Shown here one piece after another: positions 1-7,451 of a DNA stretch of 16,753 bases. The DNA lies in contig CAUJFM010000067.1 in assembly GCA_963169595.1 (NCBI GenBank), positions 1 through 16,753 of the forward strand. Reading direction: 5' to 3'. The notes beneath the pieces are model-generated. The model ran no database searches, was not told where the DNA came from, and saw only the letters and a list, made by a program, of their open reading frames with translations. The stretch is from Bacteroidota bacterium (GTDB taxonomy: Bacteria > Bacteroidota > Bacteroidia > Flavobacteriales_F > PHOS-HE28). The position numbers and the translations under genes were made by a program. Positions within the stretch are counted from its first letter, which is position 1. Every line of letters begins with the position of its first letter.

Positions 1-381
1 GATCATCAGGTCGCCCACCTCGAAGTCGGGGTTCACACCACCGCACGCATTGCTCACGAAGAGGCGTTGGATGCCCAGGTACTTCATCACGCGCACCGGC
101 ATCACCACCTCGGCCATGGACCAGCCCTCGTAGTAGTGGAAACGGCCCTGCATGGCCACCACCGGCTTTCCGCCCAGCTTGCCGAACAGCAGTTTGCCTG
201 GGTGCCCCTGCACGGTGCTCACCGGGAACTCGGGGATCGAGGCATAGGGGATGGCGTGCTCCACCTCGATCTCCTTGCCCAGGCCGCTGAGCCCGGTGCC
301 CAGGATGATCCCGGTCTCCGGGGTGAAGCCTTCGGTGATGTCCTTGAGGTGTTCAGCGATGCGCTGGATGCGTTCCAACAT
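1..381 (-). CDS. Purine nucleoside phosphorylase, N-terminal part (cut by window edge)
   Basis: Purine nucleoside phosphorylase cleaves purine (deoxy)ribonucleosides with phosphate to base and (deoxy)ribose-1-phosphate in cytosolic purine salvage. The visible 127 codons start at ATG 381 (MLERIQRIAEHL). They carry the family's phosphate-binding loop GTGLSGLG (about residues 30-37), the QGHPG segment, the signature MQGRFHYYEG and the substrate-site segment VSNACGGVNPDFEVGDLM at the edge. This pattern is that of the trimeric PNP-I/MTAP family (PunA-like), not hexameric DeoD. The C-terminal half lies outside the window. The start codon lies inside the 3' end of lpxK (29-bp overlap), so the two genes are probably co-transcribed and translationally coupled. 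Family assignment is sure; the exact nucleoside preference is not visible. Confidence 0.93.
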   Translation of the reverse strand, partial: MLERIQRIAEHLKDITEGFTPETGIILGTGLSGLGKEIEVEHAIPYASIPEFPVSTVQGHPGKLLFGKLGGKPVVAMQGRFHYYEGWSMAEVVMPVRVMKYLGIQRLFVSNACGGVNPDFEVGDLMI

Positions 382-1414
382 GGTGGCGTATCAGGTCTGC
401 GAAGCGTTCCGGTTCGTTCAGGATCTCGGTCCGCATGCCGATCACGGCAAGAGGCAGGCCTTCCAGCGGGCCGCCGGCGATCAGGGGGCGGAGCCGGGCG
501 GCGTCCTTTTCCGTGGTGACCAGCGTTCTCGGACCGGCTGCGAAGCTACCAAAAAGGCCTGCCAGCCGTTCCAGGTCGGACCGGGTGAACGCATGGTGGT
601 CGGGAAAGGCAACATGTTCCACCTTTCCGAACAAGGACCGCACATGCATCACGAAGGGTGCCGGCTGGGCGATGCCGGTGACCACCAGCGCGGCAGCGCC
701 CTGCCCTTGTGGGCCGTCGAAGGGTAGGCCGTTGATCCTGCGGAGCTGTTCATACACGATGCCTGCGAAGAACAGCTCCTGGCCGGGACTTAGGTGGAGG
801 CGCTTCCGCCATACCGCCTGCTCCTCCGCCGTGGGCCGTTCCACGCATTTGGTCACCACCACGGCCTGCGCGCATCGGGCGCGTGAGCGCAGGTCGCGCA
901 GGGTGCCGGCCGGCACGAGGGCATCGTCACAGTAGGGCCGCTGGGCCGTGGTGAGCAGGATGTTCAGACCCGCATCCAGCGGGCGGTGCTGCAGGGCATC
1001 GTCCAGCACCACGGCCTTCACCCCGGGCACCTGCGCCTGGATCACGCCGATGGCCTTCACGCGGTCGGCACCCACGAACACCCGCACTTGGGGGAAGCGG
1101 TGCTTCACCTGCAGGGGCTCGTCGCCGCTTTGGGCCGCGGTATGGTGTGCCTGCACCTCATGGATGTCGGTGCCTTGCCGGCCGTAGCCCCGGCTCAAGG
1201 TGGCCAGGGGGGAGGTCTCGCCCAAGGTGCGCAGGACCAGTTCCAGCATGGGCGTTTTGCCCGTGCCGCCCAAGGCCAGGTTGCCAATGGCGATGGTGGG
1301 GACCGATGGCCGCACGCGCTTCAGGATACCCGTGTCGTAGAGGGCGTGCCTGACCAGCAGCACCACGCCGTACAGCACGGTGAAGGGCCAGAAGAGCATC
1401 CTTCGCAGCAGCAT
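353..1414 (-). CDS. lpxK: Tetraacyldisaccharide 4'-kinase LpxK
   Basis: LpxK phosphorylates the 4' position of the tetraacyldisaccharide-1-phosphate intermediate to give lipid IVA, a late step of the lipid A (Raetz) pathway at the inner leaflet of the inner membrane. With the start chosen here the protein has 353 residues. It has an N-terminal membrane anchor (FWPFTVLYGVVLLV, residues 8-21), a Walker A loop in GNLALGGTGKTP (residues 44-55) and the family motif LDDALQHR (137-144). ATG 1414 gives MLLRRMLFWPFTVLYG, which fits the usual start of Bacteroidota LpxK. The frame is open further upstream (ATG 1435, 1456 and 1468), but ATG 1456 and 1468 would run the gene into the divergent NIF3 coding region. 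It ends by overlapping the PNP start by 29 bp. Family sure; start fairly sure. Confidence 0.95.
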   Translation of the reverse strand: MLLRRMLFWPFTVLYGVVLLVRHALYDTGILKRVRPSVPTIAIGNLALGGTGKTPMLELVLRTLGETSPLATLSRGYGRQGTDIHEVQAHHTAAQSGDEPLQVKHRFPQVRVFVGADRVKAIGVIQAQVPGVKAVVLDDALQHRPLDAGLNILLTTAQRPYCDDALVPAGTLRDLRSRARCAQAVVVTKCVERPTAEEQAVWRKRLHLSPGQELFFAGIVYEQLRRINGLPFDGPQGQGAAALVVTGIAQPAPFVMHVRSLFGKVEHVAFPDHHAFTRSDLERLAGLFGSFAAGPRTLVTTEKDAARLRPLIAGGPLEGLPLAVIGMRTEILNEPERFADLIRHHVGTHPAHR

Positions 1415-1448
1415 CGCGTACTTTGCCGGAACCATATTCCGCCGAAAG

Positions 1449-2543
1449 ATGCGCATCAAAGAGGTCATCAACGCCCTGGAGGCCTGGGCACCGCGTTCCC
1501 TGCAGGAGGATTACGACAACTGCGGCCTTCAGGTGGGCGATCCGGGAACGGAAGTGAGCGCTGCGATGGTCTGCCTGGACTGCACGGAGCAGGTGGTGGA
1601 GGAAGCGGCGCGCATGGGATGCGGCCTCATCATCAGCCACCACCCGGTCATCTTCAGGGGGCTCAAGAGCCTGGCGGGCGGTGGGCCTGTGGAGCGTACG
1701 GTGCTGTCCGCCATCCGGCATGGCATCGCGCTCTACGCCATCCACACCAACTTGGACAACGTGATCGACGGGGTGAACGGGGAGATCGCCGCACGCCTGG
1801 GCCTCACCGGAGTGCAGGTGCTGGACCCCAAGCCGGCCCAGCTGCGCAAGCTGGTGGTCTACGTGCCCATGGACCATGCCGATGCGGTGCGGAACGCCCT
1901 GTTCAGCGCGGGGGCGGGGCACATCGGGAACTACGACGAATGCAGTTTCACGGTGGGGGGGATGGGTACGTTCCGGCCCGGCCCGGGTTCCTCACCCTTC
2001 CTGGGTGAGCAGGGCACGCGGGAGAGCATCGCCGAGTTCCGCTTGGAGTTCATCTACTCCACGCCACAGGAGCGGACCATCCTGGCGGCCATGCGCGCCG
2101 CACATCCCTACGAGGAGGTGGCCTATGACCTGTTGCCGCTCGCCAATACCGATCCGCGGGTCGGCAGTGGGTTGGTCGGGGAGTTGCCCGGACCGATGGA
2201 GGAGCAGGCCTTCCTGCAGCACCTGAAGGAGGTCTTCAGCCTTGCGGTGGTGCGGCATACCCGGCTGCTGGGACGGCCGGTGAAGCGTGTGGCATTGTGC
2301 GGAGGCTCAGGGGCTTTCCTCATCGGCAAGGCCCGGTCGGCGGGTGCGGACGCCTACCTCACGGGCGATGTGAAGTACCACGAGTTCTTCGAGGCCGATG
2401 GGCGCCTGTTGCTGGCCGATATCGGTCACTACGGCAGCGAGCAGTTCACCATGCACCTGATCCAGCGCCGGTTAAGGGAAGTTTTACCTACCTTTGCCGT
2501 CCGTTTGACGGAAACCGTCACGGATCCCATATACCATTCCTGA
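1449..2543 (+). CDS. NIF3-like dinuclear metal centre protein (GTP cyclohydrolase 1 type 2 homolog family)
   Basis: NIF3/YbgI/DUF34 family protein of 364 residues. The family forms hexameric rings with a two-metal site; its cellular reaction is not settled, and 'GTP cyclohydrolase 1 type 2' is a homology-based name. Visible family features are DNCGLQVGDP (23-32), SHHPV with metal-site histidines H64/H65, IHTNLDN (98-104) and, near the C terminus, DVKYHEFFEADG and DIGHYGSEQ, which carry the other metal ligands. The length exceeds that of the short YbgI form because of the inserted PII-like middle domain usual in Bacteroidota and Firmicutes. The start at ATG 1449 (MRIKEVINALEAW) matches the family; the open frame extends further upstream but overlaps lpxK. 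The gene is divergent from lpxK with a 34-bp gap holding TACTTTG at 1419-1425, one base short of a TAnnTTTG -7 element. The zinc-ribbon gene follows after 2 nt. Confidence 0.92.
   Translation: MRIKEVINALEAWAPRSLQEDYDNCGLQVGDPGTEVSAAMVCLDCTEQVVEEAARMGCGLIISHHPVIFRGLKSLAGGGPVERTVLSAIRHGIALYAIHTNLDNVIDGVNGEIAARLGLTGVQVLDPKPAQLRKLVVYVPMDHADAVRNALFSAGAGHIGNYDECSFTVGGMGTFRPGPGSSPFLGEQGTRESIAEFRLEFIYSTPQERTILAAMRAAHPYEEVAYDLLPLANTDPRVGSGLVGELPGPMEEQAFLQHLKEVFSLAVVRHTRLLGRPVKRVALCGGSGAFLIGKARSAGADAYLTGDVKYHEFFEADGRLLLADIGHYGSEQFTMHLIQRRLREVLPTFAVRLTETVTDPIYHS
2489..2496 (+). promoter_or_regulatory. Bacteroidota -7 promoter element inside the 3' end of the NIF3 gene
   Basis: TACCTTTG matches TAnnTTTG exactly and lies 49 bp before the zinc-ribbon start codon. 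No clear TTG is seen at -33; a TTA at 2473-2475 is the best upstream candidate. A short perfect hairpin, TGACGG-AAA-CCGTCA (2506-2520), would lie at the 5' end of the transcript. It probably gives the zinc-ribbon gene its own transcription in addition to read-through from NIF3. Confidence 0.5.
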
Positions 2544-2545
2544 CC

Positions 2546-3349
2546 ATGGCGAAGAGCGACGTGAAGGCTCCGGCAGAGACCAAGACCGCAGCGGGCAAGA
2601 CCGATATCACCATTGCCGAGAAGCTCGTCGAACTGTACCGCCTCCAGCACATCGACTCCCAGATCGACCGCATCCGCGTGCAGCGGGGTGAGCTGCCCCT
2701 CGAAGTGCAGGACCTGGAGGATGAGGTGGCCGGACTGGAGGTGCGCCTGAAGAAGCTGCAGGATGAACTGGGTGAGGTGGAAGGTCAGGTGAGCGACAAG
2801 CAGAACCTGATCAAGGACGCCAAGGCGCAGATCAAGAAGTACGAAGGCCAGCAGGCCAAGGTGCGCAACAACCGCGAGTACGACAGCCTGAGCAAGGAGA
2901 TCGAGTTCCAGAACCTGGAGATCCAGCTGGCCGAGAAGCGCATCAAGGAGGCCAAGGCCCAGATCGATGCCAAGAAGGCCGTGGTGGATGAGAGCCAGGC
3001 CAAGCTGGAGGAGCGTCGCAAGGACCTCGATCAGAAGAAGAAGGAACTCGACGATATCGTCGCCGAGACCGAGAAGGAGGAGAAGGAGCTGCAGAAGCAG
3101 AGCGAGGCCGCTTCCAAGCACATCGAGGAGCGTCTCCTGAGCGCCTACCACCGCATCCGCAGCAACGCCCGCAACGGCCTTGGTGTGGTGGCCGTGGAGC
3201 GCGGCAGCTGCGGTGGCTGCTTCAATGCCATCCCGCCCCAGCGCCAGCTGGACATCAGCAGCCACAAGAAGATCATCGTGTGCGAGCACTGCGGACGCAT
3301 CCTGGTGGATGAGTACGTGGTGGACCGCGTGAAAGGCACGGCCAACTGA
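2546..3349 (+). CDS. Coiled-coil C4-type zinc-ribbon protein (DUF164 / zf-RING_7 family)
   Basis: Protein of 267 residues. Residues about 25-205 form one long charged coiled coil with many Glu, Lys, Gln and Leu heptads. The C-terminal zinc ribbon has the CGGC and CEHC pairs (C222, C225, C246, C249). In the middle, the segment VRNNREYDSLSKEIEF is the part best conserved across the family, as I remember it. The biochemical role is unsettled; proposals involve nucleic-acid or nucleotide binding. NIF3 directly followed by this zinc-ribbon protein is a widespread bacterial gene pair, which suggests a shared process. The start ATG 2546 lies 2 nt after the NIF3 stop. A strong terminator follows at 3371. 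The N-terminal 20 residues (Lys/Ala/Thr rich) look disordered. Confidence 0.88.
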   Translation: MAKSDVKAPAETKTAAGKTDITIAEKLVELYRLQHIDSQIDRIRVQRGELPLEVQDLEDEVAGLEVRLKKLQDELGEVEGQVSDKQNLIKDAKAQIKKYEGQQAKVRNNREYDSLSKEIEFQNLEIQLAEKRIKEAKAQIDAKKAVVDESQAKLEERRKDLDQKKKELDDIVAETEKEEKELQKQSEAASKHIEERLLSAYHRIRSNARNGLGVVAVERGSCGGCFNAIPPQRQLDISSHKKIIVCEHCGRILVDEYVVDRVKGTAN

Positions 3350-3370
3350 GCCGCAGAACAGCATCAATGA

Positions 3371-3399
3371 AAAGCCCCCGGTCACCGGGGGCTTTTTTT
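3371..3399. terminator. Strong bidirectional Rho-independent terminator
   Basis: AAAGCCCCCGGT (3371-3382) and ACCGGGGGCTTT (3384-3395) are perfect inverted repeats around a single base. In practice this is a GC-rich stem with a 3-5 nt loop, followed by seven T on the plus strand and preceded by A residues that serve the minus strand. It lies between the convergent zinc-ribbon and OmpP1/FadL-like genes and can stop both. Confidence 0.9.
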
Positions 3400-3412
3400 C
3401 ATGGTAGCCGGT

Positions 3413-4912
3413 TCAGGGCCGGAAGCTCAAGGTGAGCATGGCCCGGTAGCTCCGGCGTTCCTCGGTCACCGCTTCCACCAGTTCGGGGTCGTACTGGTAG
3501 TAGTTCCCACTGCGCGTCACCAGGTTCAGACCGAGGTCCACGCCCACGTGGTCCGTGCGGTACCCGAGCCCGCCCGCATAGGTGCGTTGAGGTTCTCCGT
3601 GGCGGACATCACCCGCCCGGTATGGGTTCCCGGCAAATCCCCAGCCCAGCCGGTAGTACCAGTTCCCGTGCCGCCATTCGGTGCCTGCCCGAACGCTGTG
3701 CACCGGCTCGAAGGAGGAGCTGATCCGGGCATTCTCCGCCGCGAAATCATACACCCCGGCATCCTCGGACCGGAGCTCCATCCGCCTGGGGTCCATGTAC
3801 GTGTAGTCCACGCTCACAAGCCCATGCTTGCCGAACACGTAGGCCCCACTGAACACCATGCGCCACGGCGTGCGCACGCGATAGGAGAACAGGCCATCCG
3901 GTGATGCGGCGGAATAGGAGGTGCGGCCATTGGCATCCGGCGTGCGGAAGGTGGTGACCATCTCCGTGAAGTAGGTGTCGTTCAGGTTGAGCCAGCAGGG
4001 GCTGTGGTAGGCGGCCCCCAACCGGAACTGGTCGGTCACCCGGCCGATCACGCCCACCTTCAGGTCGATGCCGCCTCCGGTGGTGGACAGGTCCTCGGAA
4101 TAGGTCAATGTGGCCAGGTCCTCGCTCTGGTCCAGGGTTGTTTCCACATGGGTGGCCACACGTTCATAGCGATGGCTGGAGATCCCCACCGCAGCACCCA
4201 CATAAAGGCGGTCCAGGTAGTTGCCCGAGTAGAAGAACGCCGTGTTCGAGGAGGCCCCCCGTTCCTCATAGGTCTGCTCCATGCGCACCACATCGCCGAA
4301 GGGGATGGCACTCACAAAGGTGAAGGCCAGGCTGTCATCCAAGGGGTTGATGGCATAGGTGTTCCAGGCCAGGCCCGCGGTGAAGCCGAAGAGGGAGTCC
4401 AGGTCCCCGCCCGGCGTGCCCTCTGCCTCGTTCACGAACTGTTGAAGGATGGTGCCGGGTACACGCTCGCCCACCGCCTTGCGGTCCCATTGCATGCTGG
4501 CCTGCCGGTCAAAGGCAATGCCGTAGGTGCTGCTCCGCCAGGCGCCGTTCTGGCGTCCCGGGTTGTGTATGGCCAGCATGAAGTTGTTCACGAGCAGCTT
4601 GGCCCGGGCGTCGGTGGTCGCGTTGCCATAATGGGTGCTGCGCGCCTCGTTGATCTCCAAGGTGGGCGTGATGGACAGCTCCGTGATCCGGAACAGGCCC
4701 ATGCCGGCAGGATTGATCCCGATGGCGGCCCCGTCAGCCCCCAGTGCGCCGAAGGCGTTCGCCATACCGGTGCTGCGGCCCGTACCCCCAGGCCGGATGT
4801 CGGATGCACGCAAGGCATCCTCCTCGTTCTGTGCAAGAGCGACCAACGGAAGGAGGAGCACGGCGACCATGGCGCCCCACCGCTGACGTGGACGTTCGGC
4901 AGGCCGGGGCAT
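3413..4912 (-). CDS. OmpP1/FadL-family outer-membrane transport protein
   Basis: Predicted outer-membrane beta-barrel of 499 residues. It starts with a signal peptide (basic MPRPAERPRQRWG, then VAVLLLPLVALA, cleavage probably before QNEED). The N-terminal block GGTGRSTGMANAFGALGADG followed by INPAGMG is the hallmark plug/first-strand region of Bacteroidota OmpP1/FadL-like proteins. The rest alternates aromatic and polar residues as in beta-strands, and the chain ends in ...LTLSFRP. FadL relatives pass hydrophobic compounds across the outer membrane; the substrate here cannot be told. ATG 4912 overlaps the TGA of the upstream lipoprotein gene (TGATG), so the two are translationally coupled. 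A GTG three bases earlier and an ATG at 4870 are possible but less good starts. The gene ends 14 bp from the shared terminator. Confidence 0.82.
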   Translation of the reverse strand: MPRPAERPRQRWGAMVAVLLLPLVALAQNEEDALRASDIRPGGTGRSTGMANAFGALGADGAAIGINPAGMGLFRITELSITPTLEINEARSTHYGNATTDARAKLLVNNFMLAIHNPGRQNGAWRSSTYGIAFDRQASMQWDRKAVGERVPGTILQQFVNEAEGTPGGDLDSLFGFTAGLAWNTYAINPLDDSLAFTFVSAIPFGDVVRMEQTYEERGASSNTAFFYSGNYLDRLYVGAAVGISSHRYERVATHVETTLDQSEDLATLTYSEDLSTTGGGIDLKVGVIGRVTDQFRLGAAYHSPCWLNLNDTYFTEMVTTFRTPDANGRTSYSAASPDGLFSYRVRTPWRMVFSGAYVFGKHGLVSVDYTYMDPRRMELRSEDAGVYDFAAENARISSSFEPVHSVRAGTEWRHGNWYYRLGWGFAGNPYRAGDVRHGEPQRTYAGGLGYRTDHVGVDLGLNLVTRSGNYYQYDPELVEAVTEERRSYRAMLTLSFRP

Positions 4913-5883
4913 CACCGCGGACGGCCTGGTACGGTGGAGGGACGAACTCCGCCACCACCCGGCGAAGGCGCGGAAGGGCGGGAACCGCCCCCGCGATCGA
5001 AGCCTCCGAAGCGGCCGGGCGTGGTGCCCCGTTCAACGCCGCCGGGGCGTACCGAGGGGTCGCGCACAGGTCGTTCGGAACTGGAACTTCCGCGTGTGGT
5101 GGAGGGGCGCGTGGTACCCGGGCGGGACAAGGTGCCCGGTGCCGCGGACCGCTGATCACGCTCACGAGTGGTCACCTGCGAAGGGCGTGTGGTCACAGGA
5201 CGGGCCAACCCGGCGGGGTCACGCGGGGTCAGGCCGGCCGCGCTCTTCACCGGCCGGACACCACTTCCACCCAGTCCGGGACGCGGGCCGTAGTAGGCAC
5301 CCGAACCTGCGCCGATCACCATCGGGCAGTAACAGGTCATGCACGCCCCCCAGGGTCCGTAATAGGGGCCGTAGCCCATGCCCCAGCCGGCGTTCCACGG
5401 GCTGTTCCACCCCCAGGGTGAACCCCAAGGGTCCCAGCCCCACGGCGACATGCCCCATGGACGGTTCCATCCCCACGGTGAGCCCCAACCCGGTCGGCCC
5501 CACCCGGTGGACATGCCGATGCTCCACCCGTTCATGCCGCCCCACGTTCCCATTCCCCAGCCCGCATACATGTTCCAGGTCGGGTTGAACCCGAACCGGT
5601 CGTAGTTGTAGTAGTACGGGTCGTTGTAGGTCATGTCATAGTACCCGCTCGATCCCGACCGGGTCTCGGCGGCCACTTCCGGCGAGTAGTAATCATCGGC
5701 AGGGACGGAGGCCTCCGGGGTGGCTTCCGAAGGGGGAGGGGCGGTGGCCGCCACCGGTGCGTCGCCAGGCGTGTAGTAGACATCGTCGCGAACGACCACG
5801 CCTTCGCGCGTGCTGGTACAGGACGACAGCAGCGCTCCTCCCAGGACCGGTGCTGCCAGCATCATCATCCACTTCCTGCTCAT
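4912..5883 (-). CDS. Trp/Gly/Pro-rich lipoprotein of unknown function
   Basis: Lipoprotein of 323 residues. The signal peptide MSRKWMMMLAAPVLGGALLSSC ends in a lipobox with the lipidated cysteine C22. The mature chain has three parts: an acidic, Tyr-rich linker (22-100), a Trp/Gly/Pro-rich stretch (103-178) built on PWGW units, and a disordered Arg/Pro/Ser/Thr/Gly tail (about 210-323). A short cysteine cluster CMTCYC sits at 181-186. I do not recognise a catalytic domain. Similar low-complexity lipoproteins occur in Flavobacteriales, but I know of no function. The coupling to an outer-membrane barrel gene through a TGATG overlap suggests that both act at the outer membrane. A -7-like element lies about 75 bp upstream on the same strand. 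Confidence 0.75.
   Translation of the reverse strand: MSRKWMMMLAAPVLGGALLSSCTSTREGVVVRDDVYYTPGDAPVAATAPPPSEATPEASVPADDYYSPEVAAETRSGSSGYYDMTYNDPYYYNYDRFGFNPTWNMYAGWGMGTWGGMNGWSIGMSTGWGRPGWGSPWGWNRPWGMSPWGWDPWGSPWGWNSPWNAGWGMGYGPYYGPWGACMTCYCPMVIGAGSGAYYGPRPGLGGSGVRPVKSAAGLTPRDPAGLARPVTTRPSQVTTRERDQRSAAPGTLSRPGTTRPSTTRGSSSSERPVRDPSVRPGGVERGTTPGRFGGFDRGGGSRPSAPSPGGGGVRPSTVPGRPR
5350..5577 (-). repeat. PWGW-type amino-acid repeat region in the lipoprotein gene
   Basis: About 75 codons made almost only of Trp, Gly, Pro, Ser, Asn and Met. Recurring units are GWGRPGWGSPWGW, RPWGMSPWGWDPWG and SPWGWNSPWN. At DNA level this shows as repeated CCCCA(C/A)GG-type blocks. The copies are imperfect, so it is a degenerate repeat that could still vary in copy number by slippage. 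Confidence 0.7.
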
Positions 5884-5957
5884 GTCCGTCTTCGTTGTCG
5901 GGAGAACGCCTGAACGCCCTTCCCGGTTGTGTACTTTAGCCGCCTTTCGTCAAGGAA

Positions 5958-5965
5958 CAAAAATA
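5958..5965 (-). promoter_or_regulatory. Bacteroidota -7 promoter element for the lipoprotein/OmpP1 operon
   Basis: On the minus strand this reads TATTTTTG, an exact TAnnTTTG match, 75 bp before the lipoprotein start codon. The matching -33 region would fall in the first codons of proS, where I see no clear TTG. The divergent proS start is 17 bp away, so the two promoters are interleaved. A one-mismatch element for proS, TACTTTAG, lies at 5932-5939. Confidence 0.45.
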
Positions 5966-5981
5966 ATACCACGTACAGGCC

Positions 5982-7451
5982 ATGGCCGACATGCTTACCA
6001 AGCGCAGTGATGACTATGCCCAATGGTACAACGACCTGGTGCTGAAGGCCGACCTGGCCGAGCACAGCGATGTACGCGGCTGCATGGTGATCAAGCCCCA
6101 CGGCTATGCCATCTGGGAGAAGATGCAACGGGCCCTGGACGGCATGTTCAAGGACACCGGGCACGTGAACGCCTACTTCCCCCTGTTCATCCCCAAGAGC
6201 TACCTGGCCAAGGAGGCCAGCCACGTGGAGGGCTTCGCCAAGGAGTGCGCCGTGGTGACGCACTATCGCCTGAAGAGCGACCCGGAACACGGCGTGGTGG
6301 TGGACCCCGAAGCGAAGCTGGAGGAGGAGCTCATCGTGCGCCCCACCAGTGAGACCATCATCTGGAACACTTACCGCGGCTGGATCAAGAGCTACCGCGA
6401 CCTACCCCTGCTCATCAACCAATGGGCCAACGTGGTGCGATGGGAGATGCGTACGCGTCTCTTCCTCCGCACGGCCGAGTTCCTGTGGCAGGAGGGGCAT
6501 ACGGCACACGCCACCAAGGAGGAGGCCATCGAGGAGACCCGCCGCATGCTCGACGTGTATGCCCGCTTCGCCGAGGAGTGGCTGGCCATGCCCGTGATCA
6601 AGGGGGTGAAAACGGCCAGCGAGCGCTTCGCCGGTGCGGAGGACACCTATTGCATCGAGGCCATGATGCAGGACGGCAAGGCGCTGCAGGCGGGCACCTC
6701 GCACTTCCTGGGGCAGAACTTCGCCAAGGCCTTTGATGTGCTCTTCACCAACAAGGAGAACCGGCAGGAGCATGTTTGGGCCACCAGCTGGGGTGTGAGT
6801 ACCCGCCTGATGGGCGCCCTGATCATGACCCACAGCGACGACAACGGCCTGGTGCTGCCCCCGAAGCTGGCGCCCGTGCAGGTGGTCATCGTGCCCATCG
6901 CCAAGAACGACGAACAATTGGACGCGCTCCGCACCTTCGTGAAGCCCATGGTCGACGCCCTTCGCGCCAAAGGCATCACCGTGAAGCTCGACGACGACGA
7001 CAAGAAGAAGCCCGGCTGGAAGTTCGCGGAGTACGAGTTCAAAGGGTATCCGGTGCGCATCGCCGTGGGCCCGCGCGACATGGAGAACGGCACCGTGGAG
7101 GTGGCCCGCCGGGATACCTTGGAGAAGCAGGTGATGCAGGCCACGGATATCGCCGAGAAGGTGGAACACCTGCTGGAGGCCATCCAGGACAACCTCTACC
7201 AGAAGGCCCTGGCCATGCGCGAGCGTTACACCCGCGCGGTGGATACCTATGAGGAGTTCAAGGTGGCGATCGAGGAGGGCGGGTTCATCCTGGCCCATTG
7301 GGATGGCACGGCCGAGACCGAGGAACGGGTGAAGGAGGAGACCAAGGCCACCATCCGGTGCATCCCGCTGGAAGGGGACCAGACCCCGGGCACGTGCATG
7401 GTCACCGGGCGCCCCAGCCCACGCCGGGTCATTTTTGCCCGCGCCTACTGA
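5982..7451 (+). CDS. proS: Prolyl-tRNA synthetase, type 3 (archaeal/eukaryotic-like)
   Basis: Class II aminoacyl-tRNA synthetase that charges tRNA-Pro with proline. It has 489 residues, the length of the short type-3 form without the inserted editing domain. Visible signatures are LIVRPTSET (117-125), motif 2 RTAEFLWQEGHTAH (163-176), the proline-pocket segment QAGTSHFLGQNF (236-247) and motif 3 GVSTRLMGALIMTHSDDNG (271-289). An anticodon-binding domain follows from about residue 298 (VQVVIVPIA...). The typical C-terminal tail carries paired cysteines (IRCIPLEG, TCMVTG) and the terminal Tyr that this class usually has. ATG 5982 is the natural start; ATG 5991 is a weaker alternative. The stop TGA overlaps the next ATG by one base. 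A type-3 ProRS is normal for Bacteroidota. Confidence 0.96.
   Translation: MADMLTKRSDDYAQWYNDLVLKADLAEHSDVRGCMVIKPHGYAIWEKMQRALDGMFKDTGHVNAYFPLFIPKSYLAKEASHVEGFAKECAVVTHYRLKSDPEHGVVVDPEAKLEEELIVRPTSETIIWNTYRGWIKSYRDLPLLINQWANVVRWEMRTRLFLRTAEFLWQEGHTAHATKEEAIEETRRMLDVYARFAEEWLAMPVIKGVKTASERFAGAEDTYCIEAMMQDGKALQAGTSHFLGQNFAKAFDVLFTNKENRQEHVWATSWGVSTRLMGALIMTHSDDNGLVLPPKLAPVQVVIVPIAKNDEQLDALRTFVKPMVDALRAKGITVKLDDDDKKKPGWKFAEYEFKGYPVRIAVGPRDMENGTVEVARRDTLEKQVMQATDIAEKVEHLLEAIQDNLYQKALAMRERYTRAVDTYEEFKVAIEEGGFILAHWDGTAETEERVKEETKATIRCIPLEGDQTPGTCMVTGRPSPRRVIFARAY

Noticed and set aside
2429..3385. Long open frame on the minus strand opposite the zinc-ribbon gene (318 codons, Leu/Val/His-rich)
   Set aside because: It is the antisense shadow of a coiled-coil gene rich in GAG/AAG/CAG codons. 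The composition is unnatural and the plus-strand gene is certain.
5932..5939. TACTTTAG as proS -7 element
   Set aside because: One mismatch to TAnnTTTG and no -33 partner at normal distance. Kept only as a remark under the divergent promoter.
6402..7298. Minus-strand open frame opposite proS (298 codons)
   Set aside because: Shadow of proS, with no domain and His/Leu/Gly-rich composition typical of antisense frames in high-GC DNA.
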